Assembly: GCF_947488515.1 (NCBI RefSeq)
Contig: NZ_CANKZF010000003.1
Coordinates: forward strand, 1 to 64,000
From: an uncultured Nocardioides sp.
GTDB taxonomy: Bacteria; Actinomycetota; Actinomycetes; Propionibacteriales; Nocardioidaceae
Reading direction: 5' to 3'
DNA length: 64,000 bases
Part shown: positions 44,189-52,904 of the stretch, piece by piece
Layout: each line of letters starts with the position of its first letter
How positions within the stretch are numbered: position 1 is the first letter of the stretch
Translations under genes and position numbers: made by a program
Notes under the pieces: generated by a model
Databases searched by the model: none
What the model was told of the DNA's origin: nothing
What the model saw: only the letters and a program-made list of their open reading frames with translations

Positions 44189-45088
44189 TCAGGCATGGCC
44201 GAGCAGGCCGGCGAGCGGCCGGGCGAGCTGGATCCCGACCATCGTCGTGTCGTACCCGAGGCGCTCGTTGAGGGCCCGCATCGCGGCGTTGCCGTCCTGG
44301 GTCCAGGTGTAGACCTCCTCGATGCCGTGCTCGGCGGCCCACGCCAGGGTGACCAGCTTGAGGTGCACTGCTAGTCCGCGGCCGCGCCAGTCGCGGCGCA
44401 CGGCGGTGAGGCCGTTCTCGGCCCGGGTCGGCTGGTCGGGGTCGAGCCCCAGCCCGGCGCAGCCGACGACCTCGTCGTCGTGGAGGGCGAGGAACATCGG
44501 GTCGCCCAGCCACGAGCGCGTCCACCCCTCGCGGCTGACCTCGAGCGGAGCGTCGACGGCGAAGTCGGCCAGCGCCTCCAGCCCGAACCGTTCGTACGCG
44601 GCGTCCCACAGCCCGGGGTGCTCCCGCTCGGTGACGACCTCGATGCCGTCGGGTGCGGGGGGCGGCTCGACGGGGCCGGTGAGGCGGTAGGTCTGCTCGA
44701 CCTCGCGGTTGACCTCCTCGAAGCCGAACCGGTGGGCGAAGGCGAGGGAGCCGTCGTCGTCGGCGCCCGCGCGCACCGTCGGGTGGCCGAGACCCGCCAC
44801 GTGGTCGACCAGGCGCTCGAGCAGCGCGGTGCCGTGGCCGCGTCGGCGGTGCTCGGGCAGGACTCGCGGGATCACCGTGCCGGCCTTGCCGATCTCCGAG
44901 CGGGTGGCCATCCCGGACCCCACGACCACGCCGTCCTCGCGCGCCACGACGAGCAGCCGCTCGGGCGTCTCGTCGGCCCGGATCTCCGCGATCGACTGGG
45001 TGCGCTCGTAGGGGATCACCGCGATCCGCACCCGGCGCCACGCCTCGAGGTCGTCGTCGGTGACGCAGGGGCTGATGTCGAGGGCCAT
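44189..45088 (-). CDS. GNAT-family acetyltransferase with two tandem GNAT domains
   Basis: 299 residues from ATG 45088. The first domain has the acetyl-CoA loop VLPEHRRRGHGTALLERL near 80-97; the second has RRDWRGRGLAVHLKLVTLAW near 230-250, followed by GNAAMRALNERLGY. Double-GNAT proteins of this type include mycothiol synthase (MshD)-like and antibiotic acetyltransferase-like enzymes; the substrate here is unknown. Divergent from nadE across a long inverted repeat. Confidence 0.88.
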   Translation of the reverse strand: MALDISPCVTDDDLEAWRRVRIAVIPYERTQSIAEIRADETPERLLVVAREDGVVVGSGMATRSEIGKAGTVIPRVLPEHRRRGHGTALLERLVDHVAGLGHPTVRAGADDDGSLAFAHRFGFEEVNREVEQTYRLTGPVEPPPAPDGIEVVTEREHPGLWDAAYERFGLEALADFAVDAPLEVSREGWTRSWLGDPMFLALHDDEVVGCAGLGLDPDQPTRAENGLTAVRRDWRGRGLAVHLKLVTLAWAAEHGIEEVYTWTQDGNAAMRALNERLGYDTTMVGIQLARPLAGLLGHA

Positions 45089-45113
45089 GGCGGGAGCCTG
45101 TCCCGCTCGGCTC

Positions 45114-45180
45114 GGGGTAGTCCAGTGAGTTTTGGTCGTCATCGGGGGCCCGGGACGACCGTTTCCCACTGGACTACCCC
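45114..45180. promoter_or_regulatory. long inverted repeat between the GNAT gene and nadE
   Basis: 14-bp perfect arms GGGGTAGTCCAGTG (45114-45127) and its complement (45167-45180) enclose 39 bases with a nested 7-bp repeat GGTCGTC / GACGACC. It lies between divergent genes, so it is not a terminator; it is placed over the nadE promoter region (TAGAGT at 45202). Confidence 0.55.
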
Positions 45181-45213
45181 CGGGTCGCGCCGGCGGCTCC
45201 CTAGAGTGGCGGC

Positions 45214-47256
45214 GTGGACTTCTACTCGGCCTACGCCCAGGGCTTCGCCCGGATCGCGGCAGTGACCCTGCCGGTGCACCTCGCCGATCCCGTCGCCAAC
45301 GCAGCCGTCGTCATCGAGCAGGCCCGGGCCTGCCACGACGACTCGGTCGCCGTCGCGGTCTACCCCGAGCTGTGCCTGACCGGCTACTCGGTCGACGACC
45401 TGTTCCTGCAGGACACGCTGCTGGCCACCGTCGAGGAGGCGCTCGCCGAGATCGTGGCGGCGAGCGCCGACCTGATGACGATGCTCGTGATCGGCGCGCC
45501 GGTCGTGCACGGCAACCGGGTCTTCAACGCGGCCGTCGTCGTCCACCGCGGCTCGATCCTCGGCGTCGCCCCGAAGTCCTACCTGCCCAACTACCGCGAG
45601 TTCTACGAGCGGCGCTGGTTCGCACCGGGCGACGACCGCGAGCTGGAGTGGATCACCGTCGCCGGGCAGGACGTCCGCTTCGGCCCCGACCTGATCTTCC
45701 GGTGCCTCGACGTCCCCGGCCTCGACCTGCACGTCGAGGTGTGCGAGGACATGTGGGTGCCCGTGCCGCCGAGCGCGGAGGCCGCGCTGGCCGGCGCGAC
45801 GGTGCTCGCCAACCTCAGTGGCTCACCGATCACGATCGCCCGCGCGGAGGACCGGCGGCTGCTGGTCCGCAGTGCGAGCGCGCGCTGCTCGGCGGCGTAC
45901 GTCTATGCCGCGGCCGGGCAGGGCGAGTCGACGACCGATCTGAGCTGGGACGGCCAGACGATGGTCTACGAGTGCGGCTCGCTGCTCGGCGAGAGCGAGC
46001 GGTTTCCCGACGGGCCGCGCCGCACGGTCGTCGACGTCGACCTCGACCTGGTCCGCCAGGAGCGGATGCGTCAGGTGACCTTCGACGACAACCGTCGCAC
46101 CCACCACGAGCGGGTGAACCGGTTCCGCACCGTCGAGTGGGAGCTCGAGCCGCCGACTGGCGACATCGGTCTGCTCCGCAAGGTCGACCGCTACCCGTTC
46201 GTGCCCGACGACGCCGAGCGGCTCGCCCTCGACTGCTACGAGGCCTACAACATCCAGGTCACCGGGCTCGAGCAGCGGCTCAACGCCATCGGCTCGCCCA
46301 AGGCCGTGATCGGCGTGAGCGGCGGCCTCGACTCGACCCACGCGCTCATCGTCGCCTGCAAGGCGATGGACCGGCTCGGCCGCCCGCGCAGCGACGTGCT
46401 CGCCTTCACGATGCCCGGCTTCGCGACGGGGGAGACGACCAAGTCGTACGCCACCCAGCTCTCGCAGGCGCTCGGCGTGACGTTCGAGGAGCTCGACATC
46501 CGGCCCGCGGCCGAGCAGATGCTGAAGGACCTCGGCCATCCCTACGGCCGCGGCGAGAAGGTCTACGACGTCACCTTCGAGAACGTCCAGGCCGGCCTGC
46601 GCTACGACTACCTGTTCCGGCTCGCCAACCAGCGCGGCGGCATCGTCGTCGGCACCGGCGACCTCTCCGAGCTCGCGCTCGGGTGGTGCACCTACGGCGT
46701 GGGCGACCAGATGTCGCACTACACGGTCAACGCCGGCGTCCCGAAGACGCTCGTGCAGCACCTGATCCGCTGGGTGATCAGCCACGGCGAGTTCGACCAG
46801 GCCGTGGGCCAGCTGCTCGGGGAGATCCTCGAGCTGGAGATCACTCCCGAGCTGATCCCCGTCCAGGAGGGGAAGAAGCCCCAGGCGACGCAGGACACGG
46901 TCGGGCCCTACAACCTGCAGGACTTCACCCTCGCGCTGGTCGTGCGCCACGGCTTCCGGCCGCGCAAGATCGCGTTCCTGGCCTGGCACGCGTGGAAGGA
47001 CCTCGAGTCGGGCGAGTGGCCACCCGGCTTCCCCGAGGACGCGCGGGTGGCGTACTCGCTGGAGGAGGTCCGCACCTGGCTGGTGGTCTTCGTCAAGAGG
47101 TTCTTCGCCAACCAGTTCAAGCGCTCGGCCCTGCCCAACGGCCCCAAGGTCAGCCCCAGCGGCACGATGAGCCCGCGCGGCGACTGGCGGATGCCGAGCG
47201 ACGCGAAGGGGACGGCCTGGCTGGCCGAGATCGACCGGGACGTTCCGACCGCCTGA
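45214..47256 (+). CDS. nadE: glutamine-dependent NAD+ synthetase
   Basis: 680 residues. The N-terminal nitrilase-type glutaminase has Glu52 (YPELCLTGYS), Lys121 (APKSYLPNY) and Cys177 (VEVCEDMW); the C-terminal synthetase has the ATP loop VSGGLDST near 368-375 and GTGDLSELALGWCTYG. Full length for the actinobacterial two-domain enzyme that amidates nicotinic acid adenine dinucleotide. GTG 45214 follows TAGAGT by 6 bases and is probably leaderless. Confidence 0.96.
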   Translation: MDFYSAYAQGFARIAAVTLPVHLADPVANAAVVIEQARACHDDSVAVAVYPELCLTGYSVDDLFLQDTLLATVEEALAEIVAASADLMTMLVIGAPVVHGNRVFNAAVVVHRGSILGVAPKSYLPNYREFYERRWFAPGDDRELEWITVAGQDVRFGPDLIFRCLDVPGLDLHVEVCEDMWVPVPPSAEAALAGATVLANLSGSPITIARAEDRRLLVRSASARCSAAYVYAAAGQGESTTDLSWDGQTMVYECGSLLGESERFPDGPRRTVVDVDLDLVRQERMRQVTFDDNRRTHHERVNRFRTVEWELEPPTGDIGLLRKVDRYPFVPDDAERLALDCYEAYNIQVTGLEQRLNAIGSPKAVIGVSGGLDSTHALIVACKAMDRLGRPRSDVLAFTMPGFATGETTKSYATQLSQALGVTFEELDIRPAAEQMLKDLGHPYGRGEKVYDVTFENVQAGLRYDYLFRLANQRGGIVVGTGDLSELALGWCTYGVGDQMSHYTVNAGVPKTLVQHLIRWVISHGEFDQAVGQLLGEILELEITPELIPVQEGKKPQATQDTVGPYNLQDFTLALVVRHGFRPRKIAFLAWHAWKDLESGEWPPGFPEDARVAYSLEEVRTWLVVFVKRFFANQFKRSALPNGPKVSPSGTMSPRGDWRMPSDAKGTAWLAEIDRDVPTA

Positions 47257-47262
47257 GCACAC

Positions 47263-47279
47263 CTTTGCCTGCCCTTAAC
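47263..47279 (+). promoter_or_regulatory. two 11-bp-phased repeats before the paralogous secreted genes
   Basis: CTTTGC (47263) and CTTAAC (47274) lie exactly 11 bases apart, about 85 bases before GTG 47363. The same CTTAAC unit with an 11-base upstream copy is found at the promoter of the second response regulator. Confidence 0.4.
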
Positions 47280-47362
47280 GACTGGCTGGAGCGCGGTTAG
47301 CCGCGCCCGCGCGAACCTCCTTGCACGACGCCGCACCCGGCGTCGGACGACGAGGAGGAACC

Positions 47363-47749
47363 GTGCAGAAGAAGAAGGCAGTCATCGGCGGCGTCGCAGC
47401 GGCGGCGGTCGTGGTCGGGCTCGGGTCCTGGTGGGCCGTCGGCAACGCCGTCGAGGCCCAGACCACCGAGCGCGGCACCTGCGGTGGCGCGACCTGGGAG
47501 CTCAGCGCCGAGGCCGAGGACAGCGGCACCGAGGTGAGTGCCGAGCTGCAGTCGGCCGGACCCGGCGAGGAGTGGGAGGTGGAGCTGACGCGCGACGACA
47601 CCTCCCTGCTCACCGGCACCCGCACCACCGACGAGGACGGGGAGATCGACGTCGACGCCTACAGCGACGGCAACCCCGGCGACGCGACGTACGCCGTCAC
47701 CTTCACGCCCGCCGACGGCGAGCCCTGCACCGCCACGCTCGGCTCCTGA
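47363..47749 (+). CDS. secreted or anchored small protein, paralogue 1
   Basis: 128 residues, GTG with GAGGAGGAA upstream. An N-terminal hydrophobic helix (AVIGGVAAAAVVVGLGSWWA) serves as signal/anchor; the exported part has RGTCGGATWEL and GEPCTATL, whose two cysteines probably form a disulfide in a small beta-rich fold. It is clearly related to the next gene (same Cys spacing and TFTPADG/TVTPAGG motif). Function unknown. Confidence 0.75.
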   Translation: MQKKKAVIGGVAAAAVVVGLGSWWAVGNAVEAQTTERGTCGGATWELSAEAEDSGTEVSAELQSAGPGEEWEVELTRDDTSLLTGTRTTDEDGEIDVDAYSDGNPGDATYAVTFTPADGEPCTATLGS

Positions 47750-47792
47750 TCCACCCCAGACACCCTGATCCACCCCACCTGAGGAGACACCC

Positions 47793-48170
47793 ATGAAGAA
47801 GACGCTCATCGCCACCACCCTCGTCGCGACCGCTGCGGCCGGCACCACGGTGCTCGTCGCCGGGCCGGCGAGCGCCGACGTCGAGCGGCGCGGCACCTGC
47901 GCCGGGGCGACGTACGAGCTCAACGTCGACCGCGAGCGCGGCGGCTACGACGTCGACGCCGACATCGAGAACGCCCGCGCGTTCAGCCAGTGGACCGTCG
48001 CGGTCCGCCACAACGGCAAGGTCGCGGTGTCCCGCACCCTCAAGGCCGACGACGAGGGCGAGCTGGACCTCGACACCTTCCGCAAGAACGCCGCGGGCAA
48101 GGACACCTTCAAGCTCACGGTGACCCCGGCCGGCGGCGGCGCCTGCTCGGTGAAGGTCTCCGTGGCCTGA
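47793..48170 (+). CDS. secreted small protein, paralogue 2
   Basis: 125 residues, ATG with GAGGAGA upstream. Signal peptide MKKTLIATTLVATAAAGTTV ending at GPASA; mature protein begins DVERRGTCAGATYEL and ends GGACSVKVSVA, with two conserved cysteines as in the preceding gene. The fold is probably a small beta sandwich held by one disulfide. It lies 43 bases behind its paralogue, next to a two-component system that may control both. Confidence 0.78.
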   Translation: MKKTLIATTLVATAAAGTTVLVAGPASADVERRGTCAGATYELNVDRERGGYDVDADIENARAFSQWTVAVRHNGKVAVSRTLKADDEGELDLDTFRKNAAGKDTFKLTVTPAGGGACSVKVSVA

Positions 48171-48185
48171 GCCTCCTCCACCGGC

Positions 48186-48233
48186 AGGAGCCCGGGTCAG
48201 TCCGTCCGCAACGTGACGGAGACCCGGGCTCCT
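48186..48233. terminator. long hairpin between convergent genes, reaching into the kinase coding end
   Basis: Outer 13-bp arms (AGGAGCCCGGGTC / its complement) and an inner 6-bp stem (TCCGTC / GACGGA) with an 8-base loop and a 2-base bulge. It includes the stop codon and last dozen codons of the histidine kinase gene. Confidence 0.65.
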
Positions 48234-49495
48234 CCCGTGTCCGAGGCACCCGTGGTGATCGCCCCGCCGGAGTCCTCGGCGGTGCGCGCGGCGATGGAGA
48301 GGCCCAGGCCGGTCGACCCGGCGCCGCTCTCGCCGCGACCCGTCGCGTCGAGGCCGGGGGGCAGGCCGGGACCGGCGTCCTCCACGACGAGCTCGACCAG
48401 GTCGTCGTTCGCGTCCAGCGTGATCCTCACGGCGGCGTCGTCGGGGGTGTGGGAGAAGACGTTGTCGAGCAGCACGTCGACCAGCGCCTCCAGGTCGGCG
48501 CGGCTGGCCCGCAGCAGCGGCCCGGACGCGGCGAGGTGCAGGTCGTAGACGCGGCCCTGGTCCTCCGCCAGCGCCTCCCAGTGGCGGACGCGCTCGGTGA
48601 CGACCGCGACCGCGTCGGTGCGCGGGTCGAGGCCCTCGCGCTCGGAGCGACGGGCCTCGCGGACGATCTCGTCGACGGTGGCCTGCAGCGCGTCGAGGTC
48701 ACCGGCCAGGCGGTCGCGCAGGGCCGGGTCGTCGACGGTCTCGACGCGGAGCCGTAGCGCGGTGACCGGGGTGCGGAGGCGGTGGGAGAGGTCGGCGACG
48801 CTCTCCCGCTCGCGGGCGAGCAACAGCTGGATGCGGCCGGTGAGGCGTTCGACGGCGCCGGCGAGCTCCTGCACCTCGGGCGGCCCCTCGATCGCCGCGA
48901 CCGGGGTGACGGCGCCCGGGCGACCGAGCGTCTGCGTGTGCTCGGCGAGCTGGCGGATGGGCATCACGAACGAGCGGCCGAGGCGGTCGACGACCACGAG
49001 CGAGCCGGCCAGCAGCGCCAGCGCCAGCACGGCCAGCAGGCCCCAGGCGACGCCGACCACCGACGTGATGCCCGGCTCGTCGACGACGATCCGGATCACC
49101 GGGGTCTGGGAGGGCAGGGCGGAGTTGCCGCCCCGCGACACCGGGACGAGGATCTGCGACCCGCCCGGTACGTCGTCGACGCGGGCGCGGCCGGTGTTGC
49201 GGGCGTCGAGGACCAGCTCGTCCTGGCCGCGGTCCGGTCCGATCTCGAGGCCGTCGGGGTAGAGCACGGTCACCTGGGTGTGGCTGTCCTTGTCGTTCAA
49301 CCGGTCCACGTACTGCCCGACCGCGCCGGCGTCCTGACCGGACACGACCGTCTCGACGGCCTGCACCTCGAGGGCCGCGCGGGCCAGCCGGTCCTCGAGC
49401 GCATAGCTGCGCACGAGGATCGCCATCGGCACGAGCATGGCCAGCAGCACCATCGAGATGGCCGCGGCCGCGGTCACCAGGAGGCTGCGGCGCAC
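48197..49495 (-). CDS. sensor histidine kinase
   Basis: 432 residues, GTG start one base behind the response regulator stop. Transmembrane helices near 8-30 and 145-170 flank an extracytoplasmic sensor; HAMP follows; HisKA has His238 in ADLSHRLRTPV, and the HATPase has DNVFSHTPDD (N box) and EDAGPGLPPG/STGLGLSIAA (G boxes). It pairs with the upstream response regulator. The ligand is not visible. Confidence 0.92.
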   Translation of the reverse strand: MRRSLLVTAAAAISMVLLAMLVPMAILVRSYALEDRLARAALEVQAVETVVSGQDAGAVGQYVDRLNDKDSHTQVTVLYPDGLEIGPDRGQDELVLDARNTGRARVDDVPGGSQILVPVSRGGNSALPSQTPVIRIVVDEPGITSVVGVAWGLLAVLALALLAGSLVVVDRLGRSFVMPIRQLAEHTQTLGRPGAVTPVAAIEGPPEVQELAGAVERLTGRIQLLLARERESVADLSHRLRTPVTALRLRVETVDDPALRDRLAGDLDALQATVDEIVREARRSEREGLDPRTDAVAVVTERVRHWEALAEDQGRVYDLHLAASGPLLRASRADLEALVDVLLDNVFSHTPDDAAVRITLDANDDLVELVVEDAGPGLPPGLDATGRGESGAGSTGLGLSIAARTAEDSGGAITTGASDTGGARVSVTLRTD

Positions 49496-49496
49496 C

Positions 49497-50210
49497 TCAG
49501 CCGTCCTCGGTCGGCGCGGGCACGTCGGGGACCGGTGCCGCGAGGCGCACGCCGACGCCGCGCACCGTGGTCAGGTAGCGCGGGGCGGCGGCGGTCTCAC
49601 CGAGCTTGCGGCGCAGCCACGACAGGTGCACGTCGACGGTCTTGTCCGACCCGCCCCACGGCTGTCGCCACACCTCGACGAGCAGGTCGCGCTTGGTCAC
49701 GACCTCGCCCGGCCGCTCGACGAGGTGGGCGAGCAGGTCGAACTCGCGCGGGGTGAGGTCGATCTCGGTGCCGTCGAGGTGCACGCGGCGTCCGGCGAGG
49801 TCGACGGCGAGGCCGCCGACGGTGATGGTCGAGGGCCGCTGCCGGCCCGCCTCGACCCGGCGCAGGACCGCGCGGATGCGGGCGTCGAGCTGGGTGCTGG
49901 TGAACGGCTTGACGACATAGTCGTCGGCGCCGGCGTCGAGCGCACCCACCAGCGACGGGTCGTCGGCGCGGGCGCTGGCGATGATCACCGGCACCTGGCT
50001 GACCGCGCGGAGCATGGAGAGCACCTGGGTGCCGTCGACGTCGGGCAGCCCGAGGTCGAGCACGACCAGGTCGGGACCGGAGTCGACCGCGAGCTGGAGG
50101 CCGCCCATCCCGGTGGGCGCGGAGGTCACGGTGTGCCCGCACTCGCGCAGGCCGCGCACCAGCAACGGCCGGATCCGGTCGTCGTCCTCGATGATCAGCA
50201 CCTCGGCCAC
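49497..50210 (-). CDS. OmpR-family response regulator
   Basis: 237 residues from GTG 50210. Receiver Asp52 (VVLDLGLPD) and Lys101 (YVVKPFTS); winged-helix domain about 125-225 (LTPREFDLLAHLVERPG, TVDVHLSWLRRKLG, VRGVGVRL). First gene of the two-gene operon with the kinase. A TACGGT hexamer 9 bases upstream fits a short-leader promoter. Phased repeats CTTATC/CTTAAC lie about 50 bases upstream. Confidence 0.93.
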   Translation of the reverse strand: MAEVLIIEDDDRIRPLLVRGLRECGHTVTSAPTGMGGLQLAVDSGPDLVVLDLGLPDVDGTQVLSMLRAVSQVPVIIASARADDPSLVGALDAGADDYVVKPFTSTQLDARIRAVLRRVEAGRQRPSTITVGGLAVDLAGRRVHLDGTEIDLTPREFDLLAHLVERPGEVVTKRDLLVEVWRQPWGGSDKTVDVHLSWLRRKLGETAAAPRYLTTVRGVGVRLAAPVPDVPAPTEDG

Positions 50211-50259
50211 GCCGCGACCGTACCGTCCGCGACCGCACCGATCCGCGCGACGAGCGAGC

Positions 50260-50287
50260 CTTATCAGTGCCTTAACCACCGCCTCAC
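50260..50287. promoter_or_regulatory. 11-bp-phased repeats between the response regulator and the divergent anchored protein
   Basis: CTTATC (50260), CTTAAC (50271) and CCTCAC (50282) are exactly 11 bases apart, fitting an OmpR-type binding site. Related CTTTGC-N5-CTTAAC lies before the secreted paralogues at 47263. Confidence 0.45.
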
Positions 50288-50321
50288 CTCACGCTGTCGT
50301 GCGGGCGGGCACGATGGACCC

Positions 50322-50753
50322 GTGAGACGTCGGATGCTGCTCGTCGGCTTGTGGGCCGCCACCACGGTCGTCGCCGTGCTCGTCGGGGTCTTCGCCGTGT
50401 CGACCGTCGGCGCCACGATCCGCGACCGCGGTCCGGTGGGCGACGAGGTCGCCCGCGACGTCTCGGTGCCGTCCTCGTCGGTGCCCGAGCCCGAGGGCCC
50501 GGGCGTCTCCGAGGAGATCTCGGGGGAGTGGGGGGCCTTCCTCGTCGAGTGCCGCGACACGTGGGCGTACGGCGTCGGCGTACGCCCCGACAAGGACGCC
50601 GGCTGGCGCATCGTCAGCTGGGAGAAGGGCCCGGACGACGACGTCGACGCGGTCTTCAGCGACGGGCGCAACTCCGTCGACCTCGAGGTCTTCTGCAACC
50701 GCGGCCGCCCCACGCTCGCCGAGCTCGAGCGCAACACGCTGGGTGAGGACTGA
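50322..50753 (+). CDS. membrane-anchored protein of unknown function
   Basis: 143 residues from GTG 50322. One N-terminal hydrophobic helix (MLLVGLWAATTVVAVLVGVF) and an exported part with two cysteines (FLVECRDTW, LEVFCNRGR). No family recognised. Divergent from the response regulator with a shared phased-repeat site, so it may be regulated by it. Confidence 0.7.
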   Translation: MRRRMLLVGLWAATTVVAVLVGVFAVSTVGATIRDRGPVGDEVARDVSVPSSSVPEPEGPGVSEEISGEWGAFLVECRDTWAYGVGVRPDKDAGWRIVSWEKGPDDDVDAVFSDGRNSVDLEVFCNRGRPTLAELERNTLGED

Positions 50754-50831
50754 CAGTTCCGCCGTCTCCGTGCAACCTTCGGGGGACCAGGTGCGTCCAG
50801 TCAGCGACACACACCTCACGGGGAGACCGAG

Positions 50832-51455
50832 ATGACCCACCTCACCACCGTCCTGGCCCGCACCACTGCCCTCGCGGGCGCCGCCGTCCTGGCCGGCTCG
50901 CTGGCCTCTGTGCCCGCCCAGGCCCAGCCCGCCCCGGCCGAGCCAGAGCGCAGCGCCGCCGCGCGCACCACGCTGACCTTCACCGTCGACGACTGCGAGG
51001 GCTGCGAGGTCCAGCTCGTGAACGCGCGCAGCACGCTCGACGCCGACGTCGTCCACGTCTGGCAGTCGCGCACCAAGCAGGTGCGCGACGAGGAGGTCAC
51101 CTTTACGATCCCGGCCCGCCGCACGTGGGGCATGTCGGCCACCGTGGTCCCGCCCTGGGAGGGCTTCACCGGCTACCGCACCACGGTCGCGTGGCGCTAC
51201 AACGGCGAGCGTGTCGGCGACACGGTCACCCTCGACGAGGCGGTGACCAAGACGAAGGCGTCGGCCTGCTGGGAGGGCGTGCGCAGCCGCGAGGTCGTCG
51301 TCCCGCTCGTCGTGGAGAAGGTGCGCGTGCGCGGCCAGAAGAAGGAGGTCGACGGCAGCATCGCCTTCGTGCCGACGACCCAGAGCTGGCTCGCGCCGAT
51401 GCGCAGGGTCTGGGACGGGGTGCTCGGCTCGCAGGACGTCAACATCTGCCGCTAG
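50832..51455 (+). CDS. secreted protein of unknown function
   Basis: 207 residues, ATG with GGGGAGA upstream. Signal peptide (TTALAGAAVLAGSLASVPAQAQ), then a Pro/Ala stretch and a beta-rich domain with TFTVDDCEGCEVQLVNA, an internal Cys in SACWEG and a final Cys in DVNICR; four cysteines could form two disulfides. Similar exported proteins occur in Nocardioides-like organisms without assigned function. Confidence 0.75.
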   Translation: MTHLTTVLARTTALAGAAVLAGSLASVPAQAQPAPAEPERSAAARTTLTFTVDDCEGCEVQLVNARSTLDADVVHVWQSRTKQVRDEEVTFTIPARRTWGMSATVVPPWEGFTGYRTTVAWRYNGERVGDTVTLDEAVTKTKASACWEGVRSREVVVPLVVEKVRVRGQKKEVDGSIAFVPTTQSWLAPMRRVWDGVLGSQDVNICR

Positions 51456-51541
51456 GACGGCCGCCGCGCGACCAGCGCCGTGTCCCGCCCGCTCTCCGGC
51501 CAGCGGCAGGAGCGGGACCGTCGTGCCCCTAGGGTGGTGCC

Positions 51542-52888
51542 ATGGGCAAGCAAGAGGACTTCGTGCTCCGGGCGCTCGAGGAGCGTGACGTCCGGTTCGT
51601 GCGACTGTGGTTCACCGACGTGCTGGGCTTCCTGAAGAGCGTGAGCGTGGCCCCGGCCGAGCTCGAGAACGCCTTCGAGGAGGGCATCGGCTTCGACGGC
51701 TCGGCCATCGAGGGCTTCGCCCGCGTCTACGAGTCCGACATGCTCGCCCACCCCGACGCGTCGACGTTCCAGATCCTGCCCTGGCGCACCGGCGAGGACG
51801 GCGGCCCGGCGACGGCACGGATGTTCTGCGACATCGTGATGCCCGACGGCAGCCCGTCCTACGCCGACCCGCGACACGTGCTGAAGCGCACGCTGAGCGC
51901 GGCCGCCGACAAGGGGTTCACCTTCTACACCCACCCCGAGATCGAGTTCTACCTGTTCAAGGACGTGCCCGGGAAGGGTGACGAGCCGGAGCCGGTGGAC
52001 CGCAGCGGGTTCTTCGACCACACCGCGCAGTCGCGCGGCGCCGACTTCCGCCGCGAGGCGATCACGATGTTGGAAGCGATGGGCATCTCGGTGGAGTTCA
52101 GCCACCACGAGGGCGGTCCGGGCCAGCAGGAGATCGACCTGCGCTACGCCGACGCGCTCACCACCGCCGACAACATCATGACCTTCCGCACCGTCATCCG
52201 TGAGGTCGCGCTCGGCCAGGGCATCTGGGCCTCCTTCATGCCCAAGCCGTTCACGACCCATCCGGGTTCGGGCATGCACACCCACGTGTCGCTCTTCGAG
52301 GGCGACCGCAACGCCTTCTTCGAGGCCGGTGCGCAGTACCAGCTCTCCAAGACCGGTCGGCAGTTCATCGCCGGCATCCTTCGCCACGCCAGCGAGATCA
52401 GCGTCGTCACCAACCAGTGGGTCAACTCCTACAAGCGGCTCCTCGGCGGCGGCGAGGCCCCGTCGGGTGTCTGCTGGGGCCACAACAACCGCTCCGCGAT
52501 GGTGCGCGTGCCGATGTACAAGCCCAACAAGGGCCAGTCGACCCGCGTCGAGCTCCGCACGATCGACCCCGCCTGCAACCCCTACCTCGCCTTCGCCGTG
52601 GTCCTCGGCGCGGGCATGAAGGGGATCGAGGAGGGCTACGAGCTGCCGCGCGAGGCCGAGGACGACGTCTGGTCGCTGACCGAGCGCGAGCGCAAGGCGC
52701 TGGGGATCTCGCCCCTGCCGCGCAGCCTCTGGGACGCCATCGGCATCGCCGAGGACTCCGAGCTGCTGGCCGAGACCCTGGGCGAGCACGTCTTCGACTT
52801 CTTCCTCCGCAACAAGCGCGCCGAGTGGGAGGAGTACCGCACCCAGGTCTCCGCCTACGAGCGCGACCGGATGCTGCCGGTCCTCTGA
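51542..52888 (+). CDS. glnA: glutamine synthetase type I, GlnA2-like
   Basis: 448 residues. It makes glutamine from glutamate, ammonia and ATP; however, actinobacterial GlnA2/3/4 paralogues may instead use polyamines or other amines. The catalytic blocks are complete (GFDGSAIEGFARV, HPEIEFYLF, KPFTTHPGSGMHTHVSL, SGVCWGHNNRSAMVRVP). It is shorter than the ~474-residue GlnA1 form, and Tyr366 (EEGYELP) sits where GlnA1 has its adenylylated Tyr. The glnE gene follows 16 bases later, the order known for glnA2-glnE in mycobacteria. Confidence 0.94.
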   Translation: MGKQEDFVLRALEERDVRFVRLWFTDVLGFLKSVSVAPAELENAFEEGIGFDGSAIEGFARVYESDMLAHPDASTFQILPWRTGEDGGPATARMFCDIVMPDGSPSYADPRHVLKRTLSAAADKGFTFYTHPEIEFYLFKDVPGKGDEPEPVDRSGFFDHTAQSRGADFRREAITMLEAMGISVEFSHHEGGPGQQEIDLRYADALTTADNIMTFRTVIREVALGQGIWASFMPKPFTTHPGSGMHTHVSLFEGDRNAFFEAGAQYQLSKTGRQFIAGILRHASEISVVTNQWVNSYKRLLGGGEAPSGVCWGHNNRSAMVRVPMYKPNKGQSTRVELRTIDPACNPYLAFAVVLGAGMKGIEEGYELPREAEDDVWSLTERERKALGISPLPRSLWDAIGIAEDSELLAETLGEHVFDFFLRNKRAEWEEYRTQVSAYERDRMLPVL

Positions 52889-52904
52889 GCCCGGCCGTTC
52901 TCCG

